This document shows positions 7,675-15,086 of a DNA stretch of 21,598 nucleotides, one piece after another. The number at the start of each line of letters is the position of its first letter. The first letter of the stretch is position 1. Origin of the DNA: Tychonema litorale BBK16 (lineage in GTDB: Bacteria; Cyanobacteriota; Cyanobacteriia; Cyanobacteriales; Microcoleaceae); NCBI RefSeq assembly GCF_021648855.1, contig NZ_JAKJHX010000055.1:1-21598 (forward strand), given 5' to 3'. The notes below the pieces were generated by a model that worked only from the letters and a program-made list of their open reading frames with translations, was not told where the DNA came from and ran no database searches. A program made the position numbers and the translations under genes.

Positions 7675-7794
7675 TTACATCGAAGAACCTAAACCGGCGT
7701 AGGCACCGTAAAAGAAAAGAGACAAGATGCCCAAAGCACCAAGGCCAGCTACAGTAGCTACCAGCCACAAAGGAATTCTGCCACCACTAGACAT
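7675..7794 (-). CDS. psbJ: Photosystem II reaction center protein J
   Basis: 39-residue single-helix thylakoid protein. The motif [15 protein letters not shown] at the N-terminus and [14 protein letters not shown] at the end are diagnostic of PsbJ. It sits beside cytochrome b559 in photosystem II and influences plastoquinone exchange and late assembly. Last gene of psbE-F-L-J, 70 bp after psbL and just before the terminator. The leader contains TAGGTGA before the ATG, a usable ribosome-binding site. Confidence 0.97.
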   Translation of the reverse strand: MSSGGRIPLWLVATVAGLGALGILSLFFYGAYAGLGSSM

Positions 7795-7864
7795 AGCAAT
7801 CACCTAACTAATTCACAACTAAACAAATTCGATCGCACTATCGAGATCAAAATCAAACATCCAG

Positions 7865-7987
7865 TTAGTTAAAGAAATAACTGGAAAACAAAATACCTAA
7901 CACAAAAATCAGCAAGAGACCCAAATAAAGAGAAGTCCGGTTTAATTCAACAGGCTGCTCATTGGGATTAGGAACGCGCTCAGGCAT
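7865..7987 (-). CDS. psbL: Photosystem II reaction center protein L
   Basis: 40-residue PsbL. The conserved block [18 protein letters not shown] and the ending [11 protein letters not shown] identify it. A single-span protein at the PSII dimer interface that affects QA/QB function and water-splitting assembly. One residue longer at the variable N-terminus (MPERVPNP) than the common 39-residue form. Good ribosome-binding site AGGAG 6 nt before the ATG; the gene starts 9 nt after the psbF stop, indicating cotranscription and perhaps coupled translation. Confidence 0.97.
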   Translation of the reverse strand: MPERVPNPNEQPVELNRTSLYLGLLLIFVLGILFSSYFFN

Positions 7988-7996
7988 TGTAAACTC

Positions 7997-8134
7997 CTAT
8001 CGTTGAATAAATTGCATTGCTGCGATCGCGCCCAAAAAGAAAAGAGTTGGGACACCTAAAGTATGAACTGCTAGCCACCGTACCGTAAAAATTGGATACG
8101 AAATCGGCTCATTGTTAGGGGTTCTGCTCGTCAT
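7997..8134 (-). CDS. psbF: Cytochrome b559 subunit beta
   Basis: 45-residue PsbF with the signature [22 protein letters not shown]24 is the axial haem ligand that pairs with the histidine of PsbE. Single transmembrane helix in the thylakoid, ending [10 protein letters not shown]. Cytochrome b559 is required for PSII assembly and protects against photodamage. Starts 20 nt after the psbE stop with AAGGA upstream. One HIP1 octamer lies inside the 3' end of the gene. Confidence 0.98.
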   Translation of the reverse strand: MTSRTPNNEPISYPIFTVRWLAVHTLGVPTLFFLGAIAAMQFIQR

Positions 8135-8154
8135 TTTTCCAGATCCTTGTTAAA

Positions 8155-8403
8155 TTACTTGGCTATGAACTGATCTACTTGTTTCTTAGCTTCAAAGCGA
8201 TCCGATATAATCGGCACTTCTTCCCGCTGGGGAGTGAAATACTGGTTAGGGCGAGGAGTGCCGAAAGCATCGTAAGCCAAACCAGTTTGCACAAACAGCC
8301 ATCCAGCAATAAATAAAGCTGGAATGGTGATGCTGTGAATTACCCAATAACGGATACTTGTTATAATGTCCCCAAACGGACGTTCTCCAGTTGTACCGGC
8401 CAT
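8155..8403 (-). CDS. psbE: Cytochrome b559 subunit alpha
   Basis: 82-residue PsbE, the alpha chain of cytochrome b559. The N-terminal motif [19 protein letters not shown] contains H23, the haem ligand; a transmembrane helix follows ([12 protein letters not shown]) and then a lumenal tail with [10 protein letters not shown] and the charged end. Full normal length. First gene of psbE-F-L-J, with a clear GGAG 8 nt before the ATG. It lies 53 bp after ycf48 on the same strand; that spacer is AT-rich and may carry an extra promoter, but none could be assigned. Confidence 0.98.
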   Translation of the reverse strand: MAGTTGERPFGDIITSIRYWVIHSITIPALFIAGWLFVQTGLAYDAFGTPRPNQYFTPQREEVPIISDRFEAKKQVDQFIAK

Positions 8404-8456
8404 CTAGAATTCTCCTTTCAAAAAATCGACAGACAATCTCTATTACTATTCTACTA

Positions 8457-9470
8457 TCAAGCAGCTTGCGCGGAACCTTGATATTTAAGTAGAGTACCGT
8501 TCGCACCGATAATAAATCCGCGTTCTGCCCCCAGAAAGACAATCCTGTAAAAATTAGCAGGAACGTCTTCTACTTCGCGGTCTTTTTGCCAAGTTTTACC
8601 GCCATCCAAACTGCACAGCAAATTACCACCGCCACCGGCTACCCAAACTTCATCATTAGTCCGGTAAGCCATGTCTAGCAAACCCCAACTCGCTTTGCGA
8701 TCGGGAAAAAACGGTTTTCCCCAACCTTCAGCTTCTGAGGCATCGCTAAACTGAATCTGACCACCACGGGCGATCATCCACAAACGTCCGTCCTTGGTAA
8801 AGCCCATATTTTGGAGGCGACGAGAACTGTTGCGGTTGTGAGGTTCCCAGGTATTTTGTCCTGGTTTCCACACAGAATAGAAATTTCCTTTGGAGGAAAC
8901 TGCAACATACTGTCCATCTTCAGAACGGTTGATATTGCGAACGACTCCAAAGGAATCCTGCACAACAGCTTTCCAATTCTTGCCAGCGTCAGAAGTCCGG
9001 TAAATCGCTCCCACATCCGTCGTCATTTCTGCCGAGTTCGGGCCTTGGGCTGCGATCGTACTGGGAGAACCTGGTAACTGAGCGCTCAAAGCAATCCGAG
9101 TCCAAGATTTGCCCTCATCATCTGTGTGGAGCAAAACTGAAGGCTGGCCAACAATCCAGCCTTCGGAACCCGAAAAGCTCACCGAAGAGAAACGCGACCT
9201 AGTATCGTCGATATCCAGCGCGATCGGCTTCCAATTCGTACCACCGTCTTCGGTTTCAAATAGAGTTGCCTCAGAACCCACCACCCAGCCGTGCTGAGCA
9301 TTGCCCGCAAAGGCAATATCCTGCAAATTAGCTTCCGTTGGCAAAGCAATGACCTGCCAAGGGTTATAACTAACAGAACCAATGTTGCTGCAACCCGCAC
9401 AGATGAGCGTAGCCGCAAATAAAATTACAATTCGTTGCCAAAATCTCACAATCGTCTTACTGCAAACCAT
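8457..9470 (-). CDS. ycf48: Photosystem II assembly factor Ycf48
   Basis: 337-residue homologue of Ycf48 (HCF136 in plants), a seven-bladed beta-propeller that binds newly made D1 and helps build the PSII reaction centre. The N-terminus is a lipoprotein signal: basic n-region (KTIVRFWQR), hydrophobic core and lipobox CAGC, so the protein is anchored at the lumenal membrane face. Repeated propeller motifs EDGGTNWK, TDDEGKSW, SDAGKNWK and LDGGKTWQK are visible, as is the conserved arginine-rich segment HNRNSSRR. The frame is open to 9512, but the ATG at 9470 gives a sensible signal peptide and overlaps rubA by 14 bp. A GTG at 9449, 8 nt after rubA, is an alternative start. Confidence 0.95.
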   Translation of the reverse strand: MVCSKTIVRFWQRIVILFAATLICAGCSNIGSVSYNPWQVIALPTEANLQDIAFAGNAQHGWVVGSEATLFETEDGGTNWKPIALDIDDTRSRFSSVSFSGSEGWIVGQPSVLLHTDDEGKSWTRIALSAQLPGSPSTIAAQGPNSAEMTTDVGAIYRTSDAGKNWKAVVQDSFGVVRNINRSEDGQYVAVSSKGNFYSVWKPGQNTWEPHNRNSSRRLQNMGFTKDGRLWMIARGGQIQFSDASEAEGWGKPFFPDRKASWGLLDMAYRTNDEVWVAGGGGNLLCSLDGGKTWQKDREVEDVPANFYRIVFLGAERGFIIGANGTLLKYQGSAQAA

Positions 9471-9792
9471 ACATACTAAGTAAAAACAAGAAACCAACGA
9501 CCAAGCCGCCAAAAATCAGTAAACTTTTCTGACCCTCAGTCATGCCGTTGACGCCGACGCCGTAGCGCTGATTTTGCTTAAATCCCGACGCCCCTTCCAT
9601 CTGACCGACATTTTGAAACATCGACTTGCGCGCCCCGCAACCGGGACAGACCCAAGTTTGGATCACATCTATAAAAGCAGTGCCGGGGGCAATTGCATTT
9701 TTGGGATCGCCTTTTTTAGGATTGTAGACGTAGCCGCAGGCTCGGCACTCATGCCGATCGAGGGTTTGAGTCTCAGTGGCTGCATCGCTCAT
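9457..9792 (-). CDS. rubA: Membrane-anchored rubredoxin RubA
   Basis: 111 residues. The rubredoxin domain holds one iron bound by four cysteines in two knuckles, C16/C19 (ECRACGYVYNP) and C49/C52 (WVCPGCGARK). After a linker of about 30 residues comes one C-terminal membrane helix (SLLIFGGLVVGFLFLLSMYG). This architecture is that of cyanobacterial/plastid RubA, which is needed for photosystem assembly (PSI and/or PSII depending on species). First gene of the rubA-ycf48-psbEFLJ cluster, whose order is widely conserved in cyanobacteria; its end overlaps the ycf48 start. Divergent from ndhC across a 170-bp promoter region. Confidence 0.95.
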   Translation of the reverse strand: MSDAATETQTLDRHECRACGYVYNPKKGDPKNAIAPGTAFIDVIQTWVCPGCGARKSMFQNVGQMEGASGFKQNQRYGVGVNGMTEGQKSLLIFGGLVVGFLFLLSMYGLQ

Positions 9793-9962
9793 AACTCAAA
9801 CAGAGTGGGTAAGCTAATCTTAAAACATACATTACAAATTATTGCAGAATATGGACGATTTATCTTAACTAACTGGTAATTTCAGTCACAAAAAATCTAT
9901 ATAATACAAATAATGTAAAGACAAGTTACAGAATCCTTTCACAGAGGCAGTAATAATTCACC
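9793..9962. promoter_or_regulatory. Divergent promoter region between rubA and ndhC
   Basis: AT-rich 170-bp spacer between two divergent photosynthesis operons. On the plus strand a consensus TATAAT (9900-9905) lies about 57 nt before the ndhC start, without a strong -35 box. The minus-strand promoter for rubA could not be fixed; a TAAGAT-like hexamer near 9819-9824 is one candidate. Confidence 0.5.
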
Positions 9963-10325
9963 GTGTTTGCACTTAGTGGCTACGAGTATTTCTTAGGCTT
10001 CCTGTTAATTTCCAGCCTAGTCCCTATCCTCGCCCTCACGGCGGCGAAGCTACTGCGGCCCAAAAGTCGTCCCTACGACCGACGGACTACCTACGAATCT
10101 GGCGTTGAGCCGATCGGCGGAGCTTGGATTCAGTTCAACATCCGATATTATATGTTCGCCTTGGTCTTCGTCATTTTTGATGTGGAGACCGTCTTTCTCT
10201 ATCCTTGGGCGGTTGCTTTCAACCAACTAGGACTCTTGGCTTTTATCGAAGCCTTGTTTTTCATTACGATCCTCGTTATAGCTCTTGTATATGCTTGGCG
10301 CAAAGGAGCCTTAGAATGGTCTTAA
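9963..10325 (+). CDS. ndhC: NAD(P)H-quinone oxidoreductase subunit 3 (NdhC)
   Basis: 120-residue integral membrane subunit of NDH-1, the cyanobacterial complex I-like enzyme that takes electrons from ferredoxin to plastoquinone in respiration, cyclic flow and CO2 uptake. The start [11 protein letters not shown], the loop TTYESGVEP and the segment [15 protein letters not shown] are diagnostic; three membrane helices are visible. The start codon is GTG, fixed by the conserved N-terminus [14 protein letters not shown] is 15 nt upstream, so the ribosome-binding site is poor. The end overlaps ndhK by 10 bp. Confidence 0.97.
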   Translation: MFALSGYEYFLGFLLISSLVPILALTAAKLLRPKSRPYDRRTTYESGVEPIGGAWIQFNIRYYMFALVFVIFDVETVFLYPWAVAFNQLGLLAFIEALFFITILVIALVYAWRKGALEWS

Positions 10326-11041
10326 CTTCTGACAAATCACAAAAATCGCTAATTGTCAACCCCGCCCTACGCCCTGAAGTCACAACCGAATTATCAGAGA
10401 ACATCATCTTAACTACAGTTGATGACCTCTATAACTGGGCGAGACTTTCGAGTTTGTGGCCATTGCTTTACGGCACTGCTTGCTGCTTCATTGAATTTGC
10501 AGCTTTGATTGGTTCGCGATTTGACTTCGATCGCTTTGGCTTAGTACCGCGATCGAGCCCACGACAAGCCGACTTGCTAATCACCGCCGGCACCATCACC
10601 ATGAAGTACGCCCCCATTTTGGTGCGACTGTACGAACAAATGCCCGAACCCAAATACGTGATCGCGATGGGCGCGTGCACAATCACCGGCGGAATGTTCA
10701 GCGTAGACTCCCCCACAGCAGTCAGAGGCGTTGACAAACTAATCCCCGTAGACGTGTACATACCAGGTTGTCCCCCGCGTCCCGAAGCGATTATTGACGC
10801 AATTATCAAACTGCGGAAAAAAATCGCCAATGATTCCATGCAAGAACGTGGCAACTTGCTACCAACGCACCGCTACTACACCAGACCCCACAAAATGAAG
10901 GTAGTAGACGATATTTTGGATGGCAAATATTTGTCAATTCCCGGCCGGATTGCACCGCCGAAGGAATTGACGGAAGCGATGGGAATGCCCGTACCACCAG
11001 GCTTGCTAACTGCACAAAAACAGGAGGTACAACGTGGCTGA
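10316..11041 (+). CDS. ndhK: NAD(P)H-quinone oxidoreductase subunit K
   Basis: 241-residue peripheral-arm subunit of NDH-1 carrying the N2-type 4Fe-4S cluster next to the quinone site. Cluster ligands are visible: C56 and C57 in [10 protein letters not shown]121 in MGACTITGG, and C152 in IPGCPPRPE. The long frame begins at 10205, but its first 37 residues overlap ndhC in another frame and are unlike NdhK; the ATG at 10316 (ATGGTCTTAA, containing the ndhC stop) gives the usual length and probably translational coupling. The 3' end overlaps ndhJ by 8 bp. Confidence 0.97.
   Translation: MVLTSDKSQKSLIVNPALRPEVTTELSENIILTTVDDLYNWARLSSLWPLLYGTACCFIEFAALIGSRFDFDRFGLVPRSSPRQADLLITAGTITMKYAPILVRLYEQMPEPKYVIAMGACTITGGMFSVDSPTAVRGVDKLIPVDVYIPGCPPRPEAIIDAIIKLRKKIANDSMQERGNLLPTHRYYTRPHKMKVVDDILDGKYLSIPGRIAPPKELTEAMGMPVPPGLLTAQKQEVQRG
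11022..11028 (+). promoter_or_regulatory. Strong Shine-Dalgarno for ndhJ
   Basis: AGGAGGT ending 5 nt before the GTG start at 11034. It lies inside the ndhK coding sequence and decides the ndhJ start; it is the best ribosome-binding site seen in the window. Confidence 0.8.
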
Positions 11042-11537
11042 GACAGAAACCTCAATTGTTGAAGCAGGTAAAGTTTCCCAGTGGTTGACTCAGAATGGTT
11101 TCGATCACGAAGCACTAGCGGCTGATAATTTGGGTGTGGAGATATTAAAGGTCGATCGCGACTTCTTAATTCCCATGTCAACAGCATTGTATGCCTACGG
11201 GTTCAATTATATGCAGTGCCAGTGCGCCTACGACCAAGGCCCCGGACAAGATTTAGTCAGCGTCTACCACTTGGCTAAACTGACGGACAACGCTTCGCAT
11301 CCCGAAGAAGTCCGCGTCAAAGTATTTATTCCCCGCGCCGATCCCAGAGTGCCATCAGTCTACTGGATTTGGAAAGCCGTTGATTTCCAAGAGCGGGAAT
11401 CCTACGATATGTACGGCATCGTCTACGAAGGACATCCGAATCTGAAACGGATTTTGATGAACGAAGATTGGGTAGGCTGGCCGTTGCGGAAGGATTACAT
11501 TTCCCCTGATTTTTACGAATTGCAAGACGCTTATTAA
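11034..11537 (+). CDS. ndhJ: NAD(P)H-quinone oxidoreductase subunit J
   Basis: 167-residue hydrophilic NDH-1 subunit homologous to complex I NuoC (30 kDa). The late block [16 protein letters not shown] and the following [17 protein letters not shown] are the family signature. A GTG start is used behind a perfect AGGAGGT. Third gene of ndhC-K-J, a conserved cyanobacterial and plastid operon; the frames overlap at both junctions, pointing to one transcript with coupled translation. A terminator follows within 15 nt. Confidence 0.97.
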   Translation: MAETETSIVEAGKVSQWLTQNGFDHEALAADNLGVEILKVDRDFLIPMSTALYAYGFNYMQCQCAYDQGPGQDLVSVYHLAKLTDNASHPEEVRVKVFIPRADPRVPSVYWIWKAVDFQERESYDMYGIVYEGHPNLKRILMNEDWVGWPLRKDYISPDFYELQDAY

Positions 11538-11548
11538 GTGAGTTTTGC

Positions 11549-11618
11549 GAGGGCGGGTTTAGAGCATAAAATTGGACTTTTGCAGTCAAGTTTTGTGTGA
11601 ACTCGCCCTCTGTTTTTT
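11549..11618 (+). terminator. Intrinsic terminator after ndhJ
   Basis: Arms GAGGGCGGGTT (11549-11559) and AACTCGCCCTC (11600-11610) pair at 10 of 11 positions, followed by TGTTTTTT. The 40-nt interior contains a second, imperfect inverted repeat (AAAATTGGACT / AGTCAAGTTTT, 9 of 11), so the transcript can form one long stacked stem. Confidence 0.8.
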
Positions 11619-11799
11619 GGCTAATTTTGATTTTTAAACTGCAAATACACGCACACTAGCTATGACGACTTTGACCGTATAAATTCTTTTTATAAATCTA
11701 AGCTCAGTTTCATCGGACTTAGTTTTTCACAGCTTGTGAGTCACTCATGATTAGGGTTGTCCACTGCGGTTTTTTTGATTTTACTTGATCGCCCAAAAG
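11619..11799. other. Non-coding stretch, no gene seen
   Basis: AT-rich DNA between the ndh terminator and the DUF433 remnant. No open frame of note, no tRNA-like fold and no convincing promoter. It contains CCACTGCGGT (11761-11770), which also occurs in the downstream toxin-like gene (13589-13598), a possible but unproven trace of further decayed duplicated sequence. Confidence 0.5.
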
Positions 11800-11883
11800 A
11801 TCTCAAATGGGTTCTATACTGAAGCTTATCCAGACGAAATTGAGGAAGCAATTCGACAGCAAAATGATGCTGACGAAATTTAG
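11800..11883 (+). pseudogene. Remnant of a DUF433 antitoxin-like gene (3' end only)
   Basis: Positions 11815-11879 match 13283-13347, the 3' part of the intact DUF433 gene, at 62 of 65 bases. Read in the same frame it gives YTEAYPDEIEEAIRQQ, then NDADEI, and a TAG stop at 11881-11883. Just upstream (about 11800-11814) the match continues weakly with a small deletion (GATCTCAAATGGG against GATTTAGTAAATGTTTGGG), and the rest of the gene is missing. It is therefore a truncated second copy, presumably left by duplication or insertion followed by deletion. Confidence 0.8.
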
Positions 11884-11930
11884 CGAGTAAAGTGCATCAG
11901 CTATTGAAGCCCTCAATAACTCGCTAAATT
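11877..11930. repeat. Inverted repeat, 12-bp perfect arms, downstream of Rpn-like gene
   Basis: AATTTAGCGAGT (11877-11888) pairs exactly with 11919-11930; inside it TATTGA/TCAATA (6 bp) forms a smaller hairpin. It sits between the DUF433 remnant stop and the Rpn-like gene stop, so it may end minus-strand transcription, though there is no strong T-run. Confidence 0.6.
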
Positions 11931-11931
11931 C

Positions 11932-12819
11932 TTATCTTTCCGACTGCTGCACCTCCAGCCAAGCCTGCAAATCCGCCATAGTAGCAAAATCCAACAGCGC
12001 CTCACTCAAATCTTCGAGCACTAGCAAGGGCAGATTAGCAAGGCGCGATCGCATTTCCTCAGAAATTTCTTGCCGCAACCGACGGGTTAATAGTCGGACA
12101 ATCAGGGCACAGGCTTCTGCCTGCCGTCCTTCCTGCCGTCCTTCCTGCCGTCCTTCCTGCCGGCCTTCCGCCTTAGCTTCTTGATAGAATCTCGTTTCCT
12201 GTAATGTAATTCCCAACATTGATTCCACCTCGGCTCGACTCAACGATGTAAATTTGTACGACAAAATAGTAGCTAATAGGTCTATTATGTCACGACCTGC
12301 CGCTGGTGGAACTTCTTGCTGCACTCGCCTCAGCAAATATCTTGCTTCTGCTGGTGCTTGAGTCTCCCCGACAGTCGTCAAAACCATCAGCGCAATTCCT
12401 AAAGGCAAAGCGCGAATATCCCCCAACTCATCCAAGCATACCCGATGCACTTGATTGCTGTTGAGCAAAGCTCGATAGGGATGAACATCGCTTTGTTCGG
12501 CACTGCGTGATGGATAAATTACCACAGCTTGCCAATCGCTATAACGACTGCGATTGCGGTAAAAATATAAAAACGATTCGCCAAACAATCGTTCATAAAG
12601 CTGTTCGTCTTTCTGAAACTGAACTTCACAAAAATAGACAATGCCCGGTTCCTCAGATTCTGGGGGCAAAAATACGCCGTCTATTTCAAATTTAGGTTCT
12701 TTGACTGCCACCGAGTCAAAGCGATAATTGGCAGCATTTGCTGGAGTTGTCGCTAGTAGATCGAACAGCAAAGTGGGCGCTTGTCCGAACAGTTTGTAGA
12801 ATATTGAATCTCGCCGCAT
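11932..12819 (-). CDS. Rpn/DUF2887-type PD-(D/E)XK nuclease-like protein with DUF4351 tail
   Basis: 295 residues. The start MRRDSIFYKLFGQAPTLLF, then FEIDGVFLP and CEVQFQKD, matches the cyanobacterial DUF2887 group of the Rpn/transposase-like PD-(D/E)XK family. D47 and the E65-x-Q67 pair (numbered from this start) are candidates for the metal site. The C-terminal segment CALIVRLLTRRLRQEIS...LEDLSEALLDF...DLQAWL fits DUF4351. Rpn proteins are DNA nucleases that promote RecA-independent recombination, and family members are often phase- or copy-variable; whether this one is active is inference. Between the domains lies a QEGR repeat (12-bp DNA units, 12120-12167). The frame is open to a TTG at 12876, but the conserved N-terminus begins at the ATG at 12819. 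No Shine-Dalgarno visible. Confidence 0.83.
   Translation of the reverse strand: MRRDSIFYKLFGQAPTLLFDLLATTPANAANYRFDSVAVKEPKFEIDGVFLPPESEEPGIVYFCEVQFQKDEQLYERLFGESFLYFYRNRSRYSDWQAVVIYPSRSAEQSDVHPYRALLNSNQVHRVCLDELGDIRALPLGIALMVLTTVGETQAPAEARYLLRRVQQEVPPAAGRDIIDLLATILSYKFTSLSRAEVESMLGITLQETRFYQEAKAEGRQEGRQEGRQEGRQAEACALIVRLLTRRLRQEISEEMRSRLANLPLLVLEDLSEALLDFATMADLQAWLEVQQSER
12120..12167 (-). repeat. Four in-frame 12-bp tandem repeats encoding QEGR
   Basis: CCTGCCGTCCTT occurs three times in a row from 12120, followed by one variant, CCTGCCGGCCTT. Each unit adds four residues to a charged linker between the nuclease-like domain and the DUF4351 tail, a tract prone to length change by replication slippage. 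Confidence 0.9.
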
Positions 12820-12948
12820 GAAAAATTTGCAAAGAAAGAGAGACAAATTAATATTACTGCATAATGGTTCGCGCAAAATATGCGATCGGCCTTAATTCAA
12901 ATTTTATTAAAAGGTCGAGTCAAGTTCTACTCCAGAAAATCATCAAGA

Positions 12949-12977
12949 TTTCAAACATCGCTCGTTTGCACTATAAT
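12949..12977 (+). promoter_or_regulatory. Putative promoter of DUF433/DUF5615 pair
   Basis: Consensus TATAAT at 12972-12977, 38 nt before the start codon, with a weak TTTCAA 17 nt upstream (12949-12954). Toxin-antitoxin operons are usually autoregulated, but no clear palindromic operator is visible here. Confidence 0.45.
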
Positions 12978-13015
12978 AGCAAATAGATACCTAATTCATA
13001 AATCACATAGATTCT

Positions 13016-13375
13016 ATGACAATCCCAGAATTAGAAGCACAACTTTTGGCCTTAATGCCGATCGACAAAGCTGAGGCAATCAGCATCTTAATCCAGAGTC
13101 TGAAAAACAGCGGCCGCCCGATTACAAAAACTCCCGGCGTGATGGGCGGCGATGCTTGTATTGACAAAACTCGCATTCCCGTTTGGTTGCTAGCCAGCTA
13201 TCGCAATGACGGCGCTACCGATGCTTTTATCCTAGATTGCTATCCCCATCTTAGTGCTGCTGATTTAGTAAATGTTTGGGCTTATACTGAAGCTTATCCA
13301 GACGAAATTGAGGAAGCAATTCGACAGCAAGATCAGGCTGACGAAATATTAGATACACCTGAAAATATTCAATAA
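13016..13375 (+). CDS. DUF433 protein, probable antitoxin
   Basis: 119 residues. The DUF433 domain begins at about residue 35 (ITKTPGVMGGDACIDKTRIPVW) and continues with the helical part ILDCYPHLSAADLVNVWAYTEAYPDEIEEAI; this fold resembles a winged helix and DUF433 proteins are predicted antitoxins/DNA-binding partners. The N-terminal 34 residues resemble the short addiction-module-type helix found on some family members. It ends 4 nt before the DUF5615 gene, the standard pairing. A truncated copy of its 3' end lies 1.4 kb upstream. Antitoxin function is inferred from the pairing. Confidence 0.87.
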   Translation: MTIPELEAQLLALMPIDKAEAISILIQSLKNSGRPITKTPGVMGGDACIDKTRIPVWLLASYRNDGATDAFILDCYPHLSAADLVNVWAYTEAYPDEIEEAIRQQDQADEILDTPENIQ

Positions 13376-13379
13376 ACCT

Positions 13380-13727
13380 ATGGCGCGTATCTATGCAGAC
13401 GAACACTTTCCCCGACAAGTCGTGCAAAATCTGCGGTCTTTAGGGCATGATGTCCTGACTGTTCAAGAAGCAGGAAATGCTGGACTACCTGATGAGGATG
13501 TATTAGCATTTGCGATCGTTGAAAATCGGGCTGTTTTGACCGTCAATCGGCGCGATTTTTTTCAACTGCACAAGCTAAAACCTGACCACTGCGGTATTAT
13601 TGCCTGCACGCGAGATGACGATATTGCTAGACTGACGGCTAATATTAATGATGCGATATCTATTGCTGAGACTTTGATGGGAAAAGTGATTCGAGTATAT
13701 CGTTCTGGGCAGCCGTCTATATCTTAA
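13380..13727 (+). CDS. DUF5615 PIN-like protein, probable toxin
   Basis: 115 residues of the DUF5615 PIN-like (Mut7-C-related) family. The N-terminal YADEHFP carries acidic residues D7/E8; further acidic residues occur at D38-D40 (LPDEDV) and D59 (NRRDF), the pattern expected for a metal-dependent RNase fold; LGHDVLTVQE and NRAVLTVNRRDF are typical segments. Together with the upstream DUF433 protein it forms a predicted type II toxin-antitoxin pair. Whether it cuts RNA is inference. The ATG lies 4 nt after the antitoxin stop, without a separate promoter. No gene is seen in 13728-13871. Confidence 0.87.
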   Translation: MARIYADEHFPRQVVQNLRSLGHDVLTVQEAGNAGLPDEDVLAFAIVENRAVLTVNRRDFFQLHKLKPDHCGIIACTRDDDIARLTANINDAISIAETLMGKVIRVYRSGQPSIS

Positions 13728-13871
13728 GTGATCGCCTGCTGGGTGATATGGGCAGGAAAGTCGATCGCACATATCGTCTTTTTGCTGGTTGAGGAAATTT
13801 TAGACCAACGTCTGGTTATTCATAAGGGGTTTTTGCGGCGTTGGGGGCGCGAGATCAGCATATTTAGCATT

Positions 13872-14828
13872 TTACATCTTCAATATTTTCTTGAATTCCT
13901 CCAAAGTTGGCGTTGGCTTAATTCGATGGATCATGCGATGACAGTTGGAGCAAAGAACCGTAAAGTCTTGTATTGGATCTAATTTAATTCTCGCCTTGCT
14001 CAAGCTTGATATTGGAACAGTATGATGCGCCTCTATAAATTGCTTACCTACTTCTCCATATCGAGCTTCAAAGTTGAAATGGCAAGCTTTGCATATATAA
14101 CCTTGCAACTGCTTGACTTTTTTAGATAAACTTTGGTTTCTTTCAGTAACTTTATGTATTCTATATTTTGTCAAATCTTCAAACCAGTCGTCTTCTTTTT
14201 GAGCGGAGTTCTGAATATCATTTATTAAAAAAGCTTTTTCAAAAAGAGTAAAGTAAATTTCTAGGAGTTTATTGAGGTCGTCAGTCAATATCTCATCATC
14301 AGGTATCTCATTTCTAGGGTAAAATTTGGATGCAATGTTACCTGCTTCATAAGCCTGCCCCAATCTTCTAGCGTCTTTTTTAGGAATGAAAGTTAGCTTT
14401 AAGTCTAGTGAATCAGAAAAATCTTTAATCGCTTCTTCTCCAAGGGTATCTCTAAAAAATATTGCTTGATTTCTCACCATATTTCTTGAGCCAGGAAGCC
14501 CACAGTCATCGCGTATATCTGCAATACCCTGATTTAAAGAAAGATAAACACCAGAGCCATCCACAGGAAAAAAGTAAACACAGTAAAATCCTGAAGTTAC
14601 AGTCTCAGTGACTAATTTATTAAATATTGCAATCCAAGGAACTTTAGCCCAACCACCCTTACCGGCCGAAGCTTCAATGCTGTACATATCGGGGAGATGT
14701 AAGAATGACTCTATAGATTTTGGGATCGTCTTTCTGAAATAGCTAGCAAATGGGTGTCCTGTAAAGCTATCTTTGCTAGCTTCTGGATACTCAAGAACTA
14801 CTTTCTCCAGCAAATGTTTAAGCACCAT
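13872..14828 (-). CDS. MrcB_N (DUF3578)-HNH protein, possible modification-dependent nuclease
   Basis: 318 residues. The N-terminal half carries motifs of the MrcB_N/DUF3578 domain found at the start of McrB-type restriction proteins: GKGGWAKVPWIAIF and DGSGVYLSLNQG (about 56-100). The C-terminal part is an HNH nuclease with zinc knuckles C246-x2-C249 (CKACH) and C293-x2-C296 (CSNCH), and catalytic-type histidines in EAHHTVPIS (268-269) plus H301. About 120 helical, charged residues link them. The combination suggests a single-chain enzyme that recognises modified DNA and cuts it (type IV-like), but neither activity is shown. No McrC, GTPase or methyltransferase lies nearby. The ATG at 14828 is chosen because GAGG lies 9 nt upstream; a TTG at 14843 is the alternative. 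Composition is AT-rich compared with neighbours, consistent with acquisition. Confidence 0.85.
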   Translation of the reverse strand: MVLKHLLEKVVLEYPEASKDSFTGHPFASYFRKTIPKSIESFLHLPDMYSIEASAGKGGWAKVPWIAIFNKLVTETVTSGFYCVYFFPVDGSGVYLSLNQGIADIRDDCGLPGSRNMVRNQAIFFRDTLGEEAIKDFSDSLDLKLTFIPKKDARRLGQAYEAGNIASKFYPRNEIPDDEILTDDLNKLLEIYFTLFEKAFLINDIQNSAQKEDDWFEDLTKYRIHKVTERNQSLSKKVKQLQGYICKACHFNFEARYGEVGKQFIEAHHTVPISSLSKARIKLDPIQDFTVLCSNCHRMIHRIKPTPTLEEFKKILKM

Positions 14829-14996
14829 ATGATACTGCCTCAATATTGATAGTGAGATTGATTGGTTTGCCTCCAGAAGATCGAGGAATTCTTAGGTCAA
14901 AGGACGTGAACTCATTTGTATATTTTTCCATATATTCCCGAAATTGACTCCGGTTTTTTTACGATAAAACTTTATTATAATATGGTAGCGGATCGA
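14829..14996. other. Spacer upstream of the MrcB_N-HNH gene
   Basis: No gene seen. On the minus strand TTGACC (14895-14900) could be a -35 box, but no acceptable -10 box follows. TTTATTATAAT (14971-14981) on the plus strand faces no gene. Confidence 0.4.
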
Positions 14997-15059
14997 GTAG
15001 GGTGCGTCCCCAGAGAAACTTTAATTACTGCATTCTCCATCGAAAGGGACGCACCCTAC
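14997..15059. repeat. Inverted repeat with 14-bp perfect arms (GTAGGGTGCGTCCC)
   Basis: 14997-15010 and 15046-15059 are exact reverse complements around a 35-nt AT-rich interior. The GTAGGG...CCCTAC ends resemble those of the palindromes at 1-51 and 16112-16140, suggesting a related repeat group. It separates the HNH gene from the next small gene. Confidence 0.8.
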
Positions 15060-15086
15060 AAGCCACTAAGTTTCTAGTAGCGCGGT

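Noticed and set aside
7461..7757. 98-residue open frame on the plus strand
   Set aside because: It runs through the psb terminator hairpin and antisense to psbJ and resembles no family.
11761..11770. CCACTGCGGT shared with the DUF5615 gene (13589-13598) as a second toxin remnant
   Set aside because: Only 10 bases match and the flanks do not align in any frame; chance cannot be excluded.
13728..13982. 84-residue plus-strand open frame after the DUF5615 gene
   Set aside because: It overlaps the HNH gene in antisense and has no ribosome-binding site or family resemblance.
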